From Collybiopsis luxurians FD-317 M1 (taxonomy: Eukaryota; Basidiomycota; Agaricomycetes; Agaricales; Omphalotaceae), in the NCBI GenBank assembly GCA_000827265.1, contig KN834753.1, forward strand, positions 650,686-714,685: 64,000 bases of DNA, written 5' to 3'. Under the pieces are notes generated by a model, which saw nothing but the letters and a program-made list of their open reading frames with translations, was not told the DNA's origin and searched no databases. Made by a program: the position numbers and the translations under genes. Every line of letters begins with the position of its first letter. The first letter of the stretch is position 1. Positions 1 to 13,406 of this stretch are shown one piece after another.

Positions 1-1490
1 CGCGCCGAAACTCCTCAGGAAGACATAAACATTTTCTGCAAACGAGCAAGTCGGCTAACGCTTTCCCAGCTCGTCGACAATGTCTCGGTCACAGAGCAAC
101 TTCAGGCCGAAGGGGACTCTAGAAGGATGCAATACATAGTTAACATCAAGTTGTTCCCAAGAGAGGAATATGAGGAAGAGCATGATGTCGAACCTTCGGA
201 AATCCTAGATGCCTTTGCGGTCAAGTACCCGCTCATGCTGAAGAAGGAAATGACAACAGAAATGAAGAGACTCGATGCTGACCTGAAGAATCAAATTGCT
301 CAACTCGGTAAGGGAAAGAAGGCGACTAGAGGGGACCTCGGTGAACCGGTTGCTGCTGACGATGATAACGATGAAGAGCCTACGAGTGGTTCTAAGCGAC
401 GAGGTGACGACGAAGAGAGCGAAGCTGGGGACGGGAATGCTGATGATGAGAAGCGTGCCCGACAGAGAAAGGAACAAGCGACATATGAAGACGACGATGA
501 AGACGAAGAAGAGGAGATGGGCGAGTATGGAGATGAAGAGCTGGAGGCAGAGTTTGCAGAAGGCGAGAAGGAGGATTCCGAGCCTAAAGTGAAGAAGCTC
601 GTACCGAAGAGCTTCCAGAATCGAGTCAAAGCTGTCGGTAATTCATTCCAACTCAACTTCCCTCAAGCGGTATCGTTCGATTTTAACGAAACCCAGTGTA
701 CATTCCAACTTGATGTGAGTTTGAGTTCTTCCTATTGGCACAGTTGAATATTCGTTAACGTCGTCCTTAAGTTCCCCTCGGATATGCCCAAGCTGCTACT
801 TGTCGGAATCATCGAACGAACATGCCGTGCCACGGTCATTCGCGAAATTCCCGGGATCACCGACTGTTTCCAAACTAAGGAGGAAGGTAAAAAAGGCGAA
901 CAGTCTGTTGTCAAGGTACTGCCTACATTTTACGATTTGTATCGTCCTCCCTTACATGTTGTATTTTCCCTAGCTTACTACCAATGGTTCAAATTTCCGT
1001 GGCCTATGGGAGTTTATGGCCGACGCAGAAGAAACCATCATTGAGGATAACGATGTGTATTCCAACGATATTTACGCCATTCTCAAAACGTATGGAGTCG
1101 AAATGGCACGGGAGGCTATACTTCGAGAGATGGGCGGTGTGTTCGGAATATACAAGATTCAAGTAGACCGACGTCACCTTGAGCTCATTGCGGATTATAT
1201 GGTACGTTGTGGCTGTATATGGGAGAAGATTCTAGAATAACTTTTGCCTGTATTCTTTTCAGACATTCGAAGGAGGATACAAGCCATTTAACCGCAAAGG
1301 CATCTCCACAAATTCCTCGCCGCTATTAAAAGCCTCTTATGAAACGACGGCCGCGTTCCTGTCTGACGCCACTTTACATGGAGATTTTGATGATCTCTCA
1401 ACTCCGTCAGGTAACATCGTTTTAGGTCGTCCAAATCAAACAGGAACGGGCGTATTTGATGTGAGGATGCCCGTTGAACAAGCGCGGTAA
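1..1490 (+). CDS. RPA190: DNA-directed RNA polymerase I largest subunit (A190/RPA1), C-terminal part
   Basis: Largest catalytic subunit of nucleolar RNA polymerase I, which transcribes rRNA. The gene enters from the left edge in frame 1; the visible 437 residues are the C-terminal quarter. Exons are 1-714, 772-915, 974-1201 and 1263-1490, all with GT-AG introns between codons. Recognisable family blocks are SRLTLSQLVDNVSVTE just inside the edge, the LKTYGVEMAREAILREM segment (about residue 300), and the terminal block around PFNRKGISTNSSPL that precedes the stop, as in human and yeast Pol I. An extremely acidic, low-complexity insert (Asp/Glu runs, about residues 115-190) sits where Pol I subunits are known to be variable. 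The product should act in the nucleolus. The start and the catalytic DFDGD region lie outside the window. Identity is very secure; only the splice sites are inferred. Confidence 0.95.
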
Positions 1491-1852
1491 TCACCATTGT
1501 TCTTCAGGCTTATTGTTCGCCGCAAAAGTAAAGTTATGTTTATTATAATGGTTGTTAATGTGACTGGTAACGCAAATTTCACAACGCGAATTCTTGACAA
1601 AATTCCTGTGCAGCAAGGCGAATATCCGCATGTTGTCTGCGCGCTAGCTCGAAAAAGGTAAGCTGGCAGAAAGCAGGCTGTTTTACACGCTCACAACACG
1701 CTGTTGCAACGCTGCACGGGCGTGACACACCCGCGACAGGTCACCGTCACGTGCGACTCGAACTAAGCAGTGGCAGTGCCCATTTTTTTCATTTTGACTC
1801 AATACCCCCACAGTGCCCTTGCCTATCAAACCCTTCCTTTGTACGTCCCATC
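1491..1852. other. Intergenic region between RPA190 and the Ser/Pro-rich gene
   Basis: This stretch contains the 3' end of the Pol I gene and the promoter of the next gene. I see no ORF of interest, and no clear TATA box. The last part is C-rich, as is common in leaders of this genome. Confidence 0.5.
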
Positions 1853-2824
1853 ATGTCGCTCTCCACCTTTACTGCCTCCCGCCCTGGCCCACTTGGTGAA
1901 TGGCCTCTGGAGCGTTTTCTACCCTCGAGCTCCAAATCAAGTGGTCCTAGTCGCCCCAACAAACGCCCTCTTTCACCGGGGGGCCCAAGTCTTTTCAGTC
2001 CTGCCAAGCGACGCATCTTGGCCCAGGAGGGCATTCTCTCCCCTGAAAAGACAATAAAAAGTCCTCTCAAAGGCTACGGTGTTGGGTTTGGTGACCTCCT
2101 ACGAGAGCCTGGCAGTCCTGCCAAAAAGTTGGACTTTGGCTTGCCACAGCCGGAGGCTGCCACTTCGTCAGCTTCTACACGACCTTCTACCCCATCCCGT
2201 GCTGTCCTATCTCGCAGTCTGGCGCCGTCCCCGGAGCTTGTTTCCAAAGCGTCTGCAAAGTCTACCCCTCGACGCACCTTTGACAACGATGATTTCTTTG
2301 CCACGCCTGACCGACTGTCGTCTTCTAAATCATCTCACCTTCCTCCGCCTCTCTTTAATCTGGTTTCTCGTGAACTTCCAGCACCGCCGGACCCCCAGTC
2401 TGTCCATTATCCTGGCTTTGTGGTGCATCAGGATGCACACAATCCCGTAATAAACCCAGCCGCGCTAGATTCTTTGTCACAGCTCGAGGACCACGATGAG
2501 TGGAAAGAGAACGTTGTTCCACGAAGGAAAGTGAAGAAGGCGATTACAGAATCAGTCGAAGGAAAATCGACATTATTGACTCCTTCGTCCAAGAAATTAG
2601 AGCTGGAGAAGCTTTTCAAAGCCAAGATGACGCCTGCTACGCCTAGGAAGACCGCCTCCAAGGAAAGGCACGAGGTCACTAGCCCTACGCCACGTCGATA
2701 TGGCTTGCGCTCTGATTCCAAGACTGGCACCCCGGTAATTTCAGAAGAGGAGATGAAACAGAGACGACGGTTATTGAGGGACGAAGTTGAGGATGAGGTT
2801 ATGGGTTTCGATGAGGATCTTTGA
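1853..2824 (+). CDS. Ser/Pro-rich putative CDK and APC/C substrate (unknown function)
   Basis: Single-exon ORF of 323 residues; I do not recognise a named family. An in-frame ATG at 1751 exists, but the start at 1853 (MSLSTFTASRPG) is preferred because the upstream 34 codons look like a C-rich leader. The protein is disordered in composition (Ser, Pro, Lys, Arg) and dense in S/T-P-x-K/R sites, the full cyclin-dependent kinase consensus: SPAK (residue 49), SPEK (63), SPLK, a second SPAK, TPSR, TPRR, TPDR, TPRK and another TPRR. A KEN tripeptide followed by V-V-P lies at residues 218-220, in the form of an APC/C destruction motif. The C-terminus is charged, with RRRLLRDEVEDEVMGFDEDL at the end. 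These features suggest a nuclear cell-cycle regulated protein; that is inference from motifs only. Confidence 0.75.
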   Translation: MSLSTFTASRPGPLGEWPLERFLPSSSKSSGPSRPNKRPLSPGGPSLFSPAKRRILAQEGILSPEKTIKSPLKGYGVGFGDLLREPGSPAKKLDFGLPQPEAATSSASTRPSTPSRAVLSRSLAPSPELVSKASAKSTPRRTFDNDDFFATPDRLSSSKSSHLPPPLFNLVSRELPAPPDPQSVHYPGFVVHQDAHNPVINPAALDSLSQLEDHDEWKENVVPRRKVKKAITESVEGKSTLLTPSSKKLELEKLFKAKMTPATPRKTASKERHEVTSPTPRRYGLRSDSKTGTPVISEEEMKQRRRLLRDEVEDEVMGFDEDL

Positions 2825-3311
2825 GACGACTTTTCATCATGCATCCTCCATTCTTCGCTTGTGGATTGTTCGGATGTCCACCCCATCCTATGAACGTTTC
2901 CCTTGGAAATTGATTTGAAAATTTTTCTTCCCTTACGACCTTTGATTCACGATCTTCAAGAAATCTTCCTTAACTATTTCATGTTCATACAATAAATATA
3001 GTATGATCTGTACAGCGCTTTGTACTTATTCTTGCATAACTTTATACCTATCGTACATATACATCCTATCCTCGACTATTTGTCTCGTTTTCTGGTGCAC
3101 GTAGGCAGCGAGTTCCCTTATTATGGGATGGAAATGGAGTTTTCCTGGATTCCCATGATGAGAAGGTGTAGCAAATACAAGGACGCAGATACGAAACAGT
3201 GCGAATGAAGCCTGTGCATTTGCACGTGCGCGTGAGGTGACACGTCGATACGAACGATGAGCGGAGCGCAAGTTTTTCTTTGGATCTCTCAACTCTTAGT
3301 CTTTGTCCAAA
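2825..3311. other. Intergenic region before LCL2
   Basis: Contains AT-rich likely 3' UTR sequence just after 2824 (several ATAAATA-like strings) and the LCL2 promoter. Short ORFs here have no coding character. Confidence 0.5.
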
Positions 3312-3735
3312 ATGAATAGACTATCCCTCCTCATTCTCGCCTTATTCTGGACTGTTTCTCTTGCCGCTGCTCAATTTCAGTTCTTTGACCAAATGTTCGG
3401 TCACCACCACCAGCAACAGCATCAGCGACATGAGCAGCAACATCCTTCAGGAGCTTCGCAGTGGGCTGCGAATATAGAAAGCGGTGAGTTTGAGCCCTCG
3501 ATAGCGTACAATACAACCCTTAACGGAAGTTTAAATAGTCTCCTGTTCCCAATATCTTTGTCCAACGCTCGACTGCGTGGCCACTCCTCACGACTGTCCC
3601 TGTCCAGACCAGGAAGATGTCAAGTGCATCATACCAGATGCTGATGACAAAACTGTGGGGACTGTACTCTGTGCTAGGGGTCCAGAGGCTTGTCAGACTG
3701 TAGAGAAGCTTATTTGGAGGTTAGCAGGTCAATGA
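3312..3735 (+). CDS. LCL2: Long chronological lifespan protein 2 (LCL2 family), secretory pathway
   Basis: Two exons, 3312-3483 and 3539-3735, give 122 residues, close to the usual LCL2 length. Residues 1-20 form a signal peptide (hydrophobic [15 protein letters not shown]). It is followed by the family hallmark [10 protein letters not shown] and a His/Gln-rich linker, then the conserved cysteine block with [20 protein letters not shown]. The cysteine pattern and the C-terminal E-A-C-Q-T-V-E-K helix match fungal LCL2 proteins, which are small ER/secretory proteins linked to chronological lifespan in yeast and possibly to ERAD. The intron (55 bp) splits a Val codon. The gene converges with the four-TM gene on the minus strand, 263 bp downstream. 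The start at 3312 is the first ATG and directly precedes the signal peptide. Confidence 0.9.
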
Positions 3736-3998
3736 AAGAGCTAGGAGGGAGGATAGAAGGGTACGGATCTGCCCTCACTTCATGCTCGTATTTTTCTGTC
3801 TCAGCCCGCCTACGTAGACTGGAGCTGAGCGCTGAGTTATCGTGATACGCATTGCACCTAGTTGGCGGTGTAGAATAACTTAAGTTATAAACATTACCAT
3901 ATTATACTACACTATGGGACGGCATAATTGCCTGTCGTCGACTGTATCGAAGAGGACATAAAACTCATACATAGCATGATAGAGATTGCAGAATCCCA

Positions 3999-5105
3999 TT
4001 AATGTCTGAGCGTTCCCGGAACGGGTGTATGGGGATATTCCTCTTCCACCTCCTCCTCGTCAGACCACCTGTCCGGAGTTTCCGGAGTATCAGTTTCGTA
4101 GATGGAATCAGCGTCAGAAGAGTATTCCTTGATCTCCGACGGGTGAGACGAGTGATGTGGAGACGGGACTCGGTCGAAATGCTCCTGTCGATACAGGTCC
4201 TCGCCATCGAAATGTCCCTTCTCCGAGTATATACCTCCTTCCTTTTCATCTTGGGTCTCATAATAATCACTGATGTAAGTGTCTCCGTCAAAGTCATCCG
4301 AAGGTGGAGGCGAAGAAATCTCAATCTGAGGATAGGGCGATTTGGGCTCCCTCCTCGCGACCTCCATGTTATCCTCAAGCACAGCAGCAGTAACCCAATC
4401 TGGGGGAACGCGAGGTGGAGAAGGAGGGGCAGCTCGAGGTTCCCCTATATTGGACGGGTCGTTCAAGTTGATTGGATGTTGAACACGTATTTGACGCTAA
4501 GAGAGATAAGTTGACATATGCGAGAGAAAAGAATAAAGGACGACGCTTACAGTGGTCGCAGGATTATCCTTTCTTTCCACCAGGATTCTCCAGTGATCTG
4601 GATTACCTTCCTCCATGGCAATTACATGCGCTCTGGCAGTGAACCAACCAACGAGACCCAAATTGACTACACACAGCACACATTCAAACCTCTGTGATCC
4701 GACGGTAACAGAATGCAATCCATGGTAGTTCAAGGCTTGCACCATATGAGGATATACAGCAAATACGACAATTGTGAGGATAGAAGCTGCCAGCCAAAGG
4801 AGGGTCATAATGTAACCGATGAAGACGATAGTTGGGAAATAAGTAGGTTCATCTTCGGTGCGTTCCATTTGTGAGAGGATAAGTACGCCAGTAAAATACA
4901 ACAGCGTAAATACGCAAGCCGGAGGTGTTATCCAAAGGGAGCAATATCCAAGGTCACAGAGGGAGACGATGAGAAGGATAAAGGAAACTAAGATGGACGA
5001 AGTGGAAAGGTAAAACAGGGACCTTGGGATCGTAATGTTCTCCTGCTTGACTGGATGAGGGAACGCCGCAGATATTGAGAAAGATGATAGGGCAGGTTTC
5101 TGCAT
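3999..5105 (-). CDS. Four-transmembrane membrane protein with acidic cytoplasmic tail
   Basis: Two exons (5105-4551 and 4496-3999, intron 55 bp) encode 350 residues. The N-terminal half has four hydrophobic segments, roughly residues 30-55 (LYLSTSSILVSFILLIVSL), 63-80, 95-120 (YIMTLLWLAASILTIVVFAV) and 140-160, giving a MARVEL-like topology. The second exon encodes a long hydrophilic tail rich in Pro, Ser, Asp and Glu with repeated D-Y-x-x and SPP/TPP motifs, probably cytosolic. An in-frame stop lies nine codons above the ATG at 5105, which supports that start unless a further upstream exon exists. I cannot assign a function; families of this kind in fungi are annotated as MARVEL-type or hypothetical membrane proteins. 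It converges with LCL2. Confidence 0.8.
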
Positions 5106-5902
5106 CCCCACCGCAACTTTACCAAGTCGTTAAATCGAGAATATGTACAGGGACGAAACAAACAAAATGGTGGCTTTGGAAAGAGAATGCAGTCCGGGTG
5201 ACCAGCACCAGAGAATGCAGCCCAAATTTCTCTTCCTTGAGAGTGACCAGCACGTCGGAAAGCGCCAGTCATTTTGGCGTATCGCTCCTTTTATATCAAA
5301 ACACCGCCACTGCCGCAGTGTTCCGCATACATCTTACGTTTCAAACCTAGGCAAATTGTTTTACCGTCTCTCACCAAGGGAGATGAAGAAAATGCGTCCC
5401 GGGAAGGGCACTGCTATACTAGATCCAGAAAAGCCCATATGGTGTTAACTTGAGCAAGTGGAACCGAACTCCCGTCTTTGTTGATTATGATGTGCTCGGT
5501 TGTAAAAAAAAGCTATAGGTATGATTATTAATATTAAGATTTCGCCAATGGTTCCTTCGATGATTTTCGCTGACGTGATTCTGCGGCTGGTTACTGCAAC
5601 ATAGTAGGTGCCTCAAGAACTACTACATATGGCCCGATACTACGCAAGAGTGAGAACTTGGCTTCTATCATACATCTGATGACCTTGACATCATTCGGAC
5701 TCTTTCAGCCTGGGTCATCGAAGGCCGAGAGGATGTGAGAGTACTCATCATGTTCATGATGCAAATCTACTTCTTCTCATTGAAAAGTGTTATTTTTTGC
5801 GTTTTCGTCGTGCGAGAATCAACAGGAGAAGCGAGCTACAGACACTATTTTTCTCATGCGTAAGGTATAAAGGGCTTCAATTACCACTTGCTGTACCACA
5901 AA
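5106..5902. other. Divergent intergenic region (membrane protein / PEBP gene)
   Basis: About 800 bp of shared upstream DNA between two divergent genes. It is AT-rich in the middle and carries a TATA box near the PEBP gene. No coding potential seen. Confidence 0.5.
5866..5872 (+). promoter_or_regulatory. TATA box of the PEBP-like gene
   Basis: TATAAAG lies 31 bp upstream of the PEBP start codon; the leader would be very short. Confidence 0.5.
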
Positions 5903-6838
5903 ATGTTCTTTCCTTTACTGGCACTTCTCCCTGGGCTCTTGTTTGCCCCTGAAAAGGTCTTTGGGCAGTCATTTAACCAAAGTGACCTGGCAAATGTGAC
6001 AACAGCTTTCACCCAATCGAAAATAGTACCCGACGTTCTTTCGTCTTTCAGTCCTGTTCTTTTGCTCGGAGTCAGGTTCACAGACCCAGCTGCGAATCAA
6101 ACCATCAATGTAACTCCGGGAATCGTTTTGACAATGGAACGTACGTCCGATACCTATGATGCAATTGCAGTATTTTGTAGCTCATCTTCCGACAGAAACG
6201 TTGAACGAACCTCAGTTCTTTTTGACAGCTAATGGCACGATTCCATCGAATATCTCATACGTTGTGAGTTTGTTTCCAGTTTCTAGAGTCATTTCTACAT
6301 TAATCTGGCTATTTTAGGTGGCTATGATCGATCCAGATGCGCCTACGCCTCAGAATACTTCCATTTCGCAGTTTCGACATTTTCTTGGAGGAGGTTTCCA
6401 TGTAAACAACTCCTCTATGCTTGTAAATAACACTCCAGCGGTAACAGAATTTGTGAACCCTACTCCTCCTGCGGGGTCAGATCCTCATCGGTATGTTTTT
6501 GTTCGGAAATTCGTAAGGTATCTGTAGTCATTCCCCCTTTATCCAGGTATATCATTCTCACCTGGATTGAACCTGCAAACTTTACCTCTCAAAAGCTTGT
6601 AAACGCGTCAACACCCAGAAACAATTTCAATATCACCACCTTTGGTGATGCCGTCCACTTGGGTTCTCCCCTTGGTGGGACCTACTTTTTGACGGGCCCT
6701 GATAATAGCACCAACGGTACTTCGACGGGCTCTTCCGGTGGCACATCCTCCGCGGCAGGAGGATCAATCCACGCCTACGGCTATAAGACTATGTGGGGAC
6801 TCTCGCTCTGTTTGACTATGTATGCGCTTGCATTCTAA
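5903..6838 (+). CDS. Secreted PEBP-family (phosphatidylethanolamine-binding-like) protein, probably GPI-anchored
   Basis: Four exons (5903-6140, 6181-6263, 6318-6490, 6547-6838) encode 261 residues. Residues 1-22 are a signal peptide (FPLLALLPGLLFA). The PEBP fold is marked by the ligand-pocket motif IDPDAPTPQ in exon 3 and by DPHRY plus the following ILTW strand at the exon 3/4 junction, the equivalents of the DPDxP and GxHRY motifs. Many N-glycosylation sequons (N-x-S/T) occur throughout. The C-terminus is a Ser/Thr/Gly-rich stretch followed by a hydrophobic tail (MWGLSLCLTMYALAF), as in GPI-anchored cell-surface proteins. The first intron is only 40 bp, so its acceptor is less certain. Secreted PEBPs are common in basidiomycetes; their ligand is unknown. 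Confidence 0.85.
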
Positions 6839-7064
6839 TGCCCCACGCCCAAGACGGAAGCTAGTGTTACGGTCAATTTCACTTAAGCTTGTTTGTATCA
6901 GAATATTTAACGTGACGAATGTAAAACAAATGATTTTGAGTTTCCTCGCGCCCGCCCGTTGCCCGCTCGACTTGGAAGCAGTGTTATTGAGCGATAAGCG
7001 CCTAGTCACGTCTCGGCGCCAAGTGCCTTGGTGCCTGCCGAAAGTAACTTTCTTCTCAAAAGCC

Positions 7065-7689
7065 ATGGCTGCTCGTCCGACGGTACGCTCTGACTTTCTC
7101 CTACTCATAGAATATCGAATCAAAACTTCCCCATCAGACGAAGCTTCCTGCTGGAGCCAATCGAATTCTCTTTGTCAAAAACCTGAACTATCAAATTACT
7201 GGGGAAGACCTGTACGACTTGTTTGGAAGATACGGGAGCATTCGACAAATTCGGATAGGGAATGAGCAAAAGACGAAAGGAACTGCATTCGTAGTCTTTG
7301 ACGATGTGATGGATGTACGTGGCTACATTGTGTCCCTGTTCTGGCTTTTCGTCTGCCCTCCTTTTCAAATCTCGTACTTCTAATTTCGTGTAAGGCTGAC
7401 TAACAACTGCAGGCGAAGAACGCACTTGACCATCTGAATGGATTTCATTTGCAGGTAGGTATCGTTAGCGAAAATTTTGAAATTTGCCGTTGTCTTCCGG
7501 AGTCGACCGAGATAACGTCGGCAACAAGCACAGTGCTAATCTTCATTTCCTTTTTGTGTATAGGAACGTTACATCGTAGTTCTCTTCCATATGCCCACCA
7601 TCTCTTTGGCTCGTCGAGAAGCTGACCTTGCGCAGCGAGAAGAAGAGCTTGCTCAGCTGAAGAAAAAACACAATATTGGAGACGAATAA
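7065..7689 (+). CDS. SF3B6: Splicing factor 3B subunit 6 (SF3b14a/p14)
   Basis: Small U2 snRNP protein that contacts the branch-point region and SF3B1. Exons 7065-7082, 7138-7314, 7413-7454 and 7564-7689 give 120 residues, matching the roughly 125 residues of the human protein. The single RRM is clear: RNP2 ILFVKNL, RNP1 region KGTAFVVFDD, and a C-terminal helix ending KKHNIGDE. The segment after the RRM (ERYIVVLFHMP) corresponds to the SF3B1-binding extension. The first exon has only six codons (MAARPT). It is followed by the gene-poor 4 kb region. Together with SF3A3 about 6 kb away it gives two U2 snRNP subunits in this part of the window. Confidence 0.95.
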
Positions 7690-10600
7690 AAACCTTTCGC
7701 GTGTCGGGTCTTCCATGGGTTCATGAAACGGCTACGCATCCAACAACAGAGACCTTTTGGTACTCTTTTCTACGCGATTCGTACATGCAAAATTTTCTTG
7801 CACTCTTATCCGTTGACGGTCCGCATTCTCAGCTGCGAACGCCGCTTGATATGGAATCCGTCAGTAATGAGCATGATCTTAATGAGCATATCTCGTTTGC
7901 TAATATTTACAATATGTGTATATGGCGTAGCTTTTGAAAAAAAGAATTGTACAATCATCGCCTTCCGTTATTATTGCATGCGGGACATAGTCTGTCAACG
8001 TGTGGCGCTGAAAGAAGTCAGCACGAGTCAGGAAACTCGGCCATACAGAAATCTCACTCACAATACTGCTGCGGGTATTGCCGGCTGGTTTGAAGGGGGA
8101 CTCAGCTAGGGTAATTAAGTCAATTGTGGCAGATGCTTACTATTGCCAACACGTCTGTGAGCAGTTTGGGCAACTTGATGGATGGTATGGACTAAATTTG
8201 CAGTTGACCAGGTCGCACTTTATCTAAGGAGAGGATTTTAGTTTGTTTATGTCGTATAACTGCCCCAAATGGTGCCCTCACCTCTTCCTCGGGCTAAACG
8301 AAAACGAATAGGCTATTAGATGACATTCCGGGATGTTTTTTTCCGGCGAGTACAACGAACCAAAGTAACCCCATGTCCACATCTGGCTCGCAAACGCGTT
8401 CAGGATCGACTAATGATTTCAATTATAGTCTTTGCTTACTTGGTGTATATATTGCGAACTCTATAATAACAAAGGTAAGTGAGTGGCTTGCTGAGAGGTA
8501 GTAGGGTTCACTGACCGGCGCCAGTAGCACATATTCGAGAGCACTGAGGATTGAATATGGATTTAGTTACACAGATTAAGCATAAAGTGAACGCATTTAT
8601 AGCAATCCCTCGAAGCCTTGATAGATCTATGCGGTCACACTTATGACAGCAGCCGATTTATCTGGGAACGCCAAACATTAACGTTGGTTACACTTATGTC
8701 AACTAGGTACTAGCAAAAAAAATCGTAGCTCTGGATCATTATGTAGCTAGAGTAGTAAGTATTCAGTACTTTCCTTGAAACTCTACTTCGTATTAATCTC
8801 ATAAGTGCGTAAATATCGTTATCAGGCTGTGATTGAGCTCTTGGATGCTGATCTGGCACGATTCCGGAGAAAATGCTAGAACAAATAGGGTGAGATAGGT
8901 CCTTTTGGAGCAGAACAATGACATGCTGATCTGCGGCGCAGATTGGCTTCCGATCGCTTTCATTCAGGGCAAAAAAAAGCGCATAGGAAGAGTGGCTCTA
9001 TTCCAAAGGAACCCAGCGCGGCAAAATGTTCTCTTTCTGGCTGTCTTTATTTTTCCTTGCCAAGTCGGGCCTCGAGAGTGGTGAGAAACCTTCCTGAAAG
9101 TAATCGATGCCTCGACCCAGGTTGTTAACTGATGGTTCATTTCCAATCTACTTGTCTTCCTGTCGATTCTATCCCAGACCCCGGACTAAAGTTGTGATAA
9201 TGTATCCAATTGGAACCTCGGATGTTTACAAGCTCCAAGTTTCCCTATCAGTCATCTTGAAATCATCTGACTATACGCTCTCCCGAGAACGCTCTCTCGC
9301 ACCAGGGCTCTTAAGGTATTATTAACATTATCAGAACCTTTCAGCAAGACTTGAATTCTGCGCCAGAATGCTCGGAGGCGATGTGTGTATCTCCACCAAT
9401 CAATCGACATTGACTCGGAGCATTTTTTGACCCTGACTTTGTGGTAGTGCTTGGTCTCTGAATAGGGAGATGACTAAAACAAGACAAAGTTAGCAGACTT
9501 TGCTGCTCTTAGCTTTTCAAGACTGATTTCATGGTAGCGGTTCGCCGTTCTATCCGCGGCCAGCTTTCTTGTCTCCGCTACAAGTTCCGAGTGTTGTGCA
9601 CGGGATGAATAAGTACGCCACTCCATACGTTATCATCTTCAGCTGGTATTATCGATAATGGGTGTTCAAAATTATTATTTTTCGCATTTTCACAGGTATC
9701 CAATTACATGCAGTTTATCTCATGTAGAATTCTCCAGACCCGCACTTGTGGCTCTCAAAATTCGACTACATAGTAACAAGTCATCAAGCAATAGATGGCT
9801 TGTGGCCATCAGCTTTCGGTGTGCTCCTCAGCTTGGAGTTGGTGCACGTAAATCGTAACAGTTGGCCAAGAGTGACCATCTAGTACAGGCATGTCTAGTT
9901 CAGCTTTTACTCACCTAAGATTTAGGCCTCTGTGCAGAAAGTATCGGAGTTCAATCGGCTATGCCTCTCCCAAACATTTTGCCTTCCGGATAACTTCAGA
10001 CATCGTTTATGAAGGGAAGGCGGAGTTTTCGTATCCTAATCCGTCTTTAAAAAGTCTGCGCCTCAATCGAACCTGCGTGAAATTTTTGAAAAGCTGCAAG
10101 ATAAAATGGGTGCCGAGCTGCGACAGTTGTGCTTTGCGATCGGTCAAGGCATTTATTCCGACCCACAAACAGTATGAACCTCTCAGACGGTTTGCTCCAG
10201 GCAACTTTTGTCGCCGTGGGTTCCCATGTCATTCCACTCACCGTTTACGATGAAACTGAAAACTTACTGCATACGCCACATCACACGAACTAGGATGCAT
10301 TTGTTTGTCAATCACGTCAAGTGATCCAAAATTGGGACCGATTGTGTTTTCGCGTTCGCAATTCCATGATGGGATGGATCAAAAACAGTCTCGCTTAATA
10401 CCATAGTTAAACCTCATCTCATGGACAACTCTTTTTGCAGGAATCTTTGAGAATTTGCGAAGCGTACACGAGAGGGTATACGTACTCCAACCGACGGAAT
10501 TTTCAATTTTCAGAGATCGCGGGCAGTTCTCTCATGAATTATGGTTACTTTTTAGGTGCCTCTCTTCGGATGGATGGCCGTTAGACGTTTTCGATTTTGG

Positions 10601-11730
10601 TAAAACACATGCTGGAAACATCGGTCTAATCCTTATTCACCGTCATCAGAGTGGATTTACGCTACCGAACACCGACGAAAAAAAAGCAAGATCATTTTGA
10701 ATATGCGTGCTTGTTCAAATCTCACCGGTCAAGTCTAGTCTCGAAGGCGTACTTACTTACCACGATTCTACTCGCTCTGGCGATCCATTCGGATGTCGAC
10801 TAAATATGTGGGTCAAACGCTGTCAAGCCTTTTTCAGGCTGGCCTCAGGTTCTGCACGACGTGTTGGCTGGCAAAACTTTGTTCGTGACCCTGCAGCGGC
10901 GGATAGGCAGCGACTATGCTGCAGAGTGCGACCTACAGCTTCTCGAAGACCCAACGTACAAAGAAATTCGCTCAGCTTTCTCTCAGGAAAAAAAAAAAAA
11001 AAGATACTGTCAGAAGCCAGTCAGAAGTGCGGCACGAAAGGCTCGGACTTGAGAGTGGCAGCAAGTCAGTTTGAAATCAGTAACTCGATGTTCCAGGATG
11101 ATAGGGGATTATTCGGAGCGACGTCAAGTCTCTCCTAGAACGCCTCGCTGACCGACAGCGTTCTGTCATGCGCGGAGGTTCGGAAGAAGCCCCACTTCAC
11201 AAGGCAATTATCTACTAATGACGGAGCCGTTGGCTTCGCTCAAATTTATACTGGACGCTACCGACTTTTCGGTAGTCCGAGGCATTCCAGGCATCTTGAA
11301 CACTGTCATTATTGGAGGGGGAGCCTCCCGACACATACATGCGATCAAAGAGGCAGAAGAAAAAAGAGACCAGACATATTTGGCCTGGAAACAACGAATT
11401 TAAGAATAGGGAAAGTTAAGGATGACCATATCCGGAAAACAAGGCTGAACTAGCAACGCAGGAAGCCTGATTTGAGCCCCAGGTTCCGTTTCAATAAATC
11501 ACGGGCGACATAGGATTGTAGCAATGGACTCCCTCTTCACAGCAGACTTCGAGCACCAATTCCGCAGACATCGCCCGTTCACTTCCGCCTTACAACAGCC
11601 ATGATTTTCGCTTCTACCAAGCGCATACTACTTATAATACACTATAGAGTAACAAAAGAATACGGCAGAAAAGTGGAGGTGTCGGGTTAACAGAGCAACC
11701 TGCACTGTCTACACCCGAACAGAGTAGAAT
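7690..11730. other. Gene-poor 4 kb region
   Basis: No gene can be supported. Stops are frequent in all frames and no splice-connected ORF with a known motif emerges. Between about 10040 and 11040 on the plus strand several short open stretches have protein-like composition (for example FEKLQDKMGAELRQLCFAIG near 10084 and QRRIGSDYAAECDLQLLEDP near 10893), broken by stops and frame changes; they may be relics. There is an A-rich run near 10988-11002. No terminal repeats or transposase motifs were seen. Confidence 0.45.
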
Positions 11731-13366
<1,636 letters not shown>

Positions 13367-13406
13367 AATGATTTGAAGGCAAGTTTAAAATTCCCACGTT
13401 CACAAG
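13367..13406. promoter_or_regulatory. Bidirectional spacer between FAL1 and SF3A3 starts
   Basis: Only 40 bp separate the two divergent start codons, so the core promoters and leaders must overlap each other or the opposite coding region. No TATA box is present. Confidence 0.6.

Noticed and set aside
300..656. Ser-rich minus-strand ORF opposite the RPA190 gene
   Set aside because: Shadow of the acidic Asp/Glu-rich segment of the Pol I subunit; no independent support.
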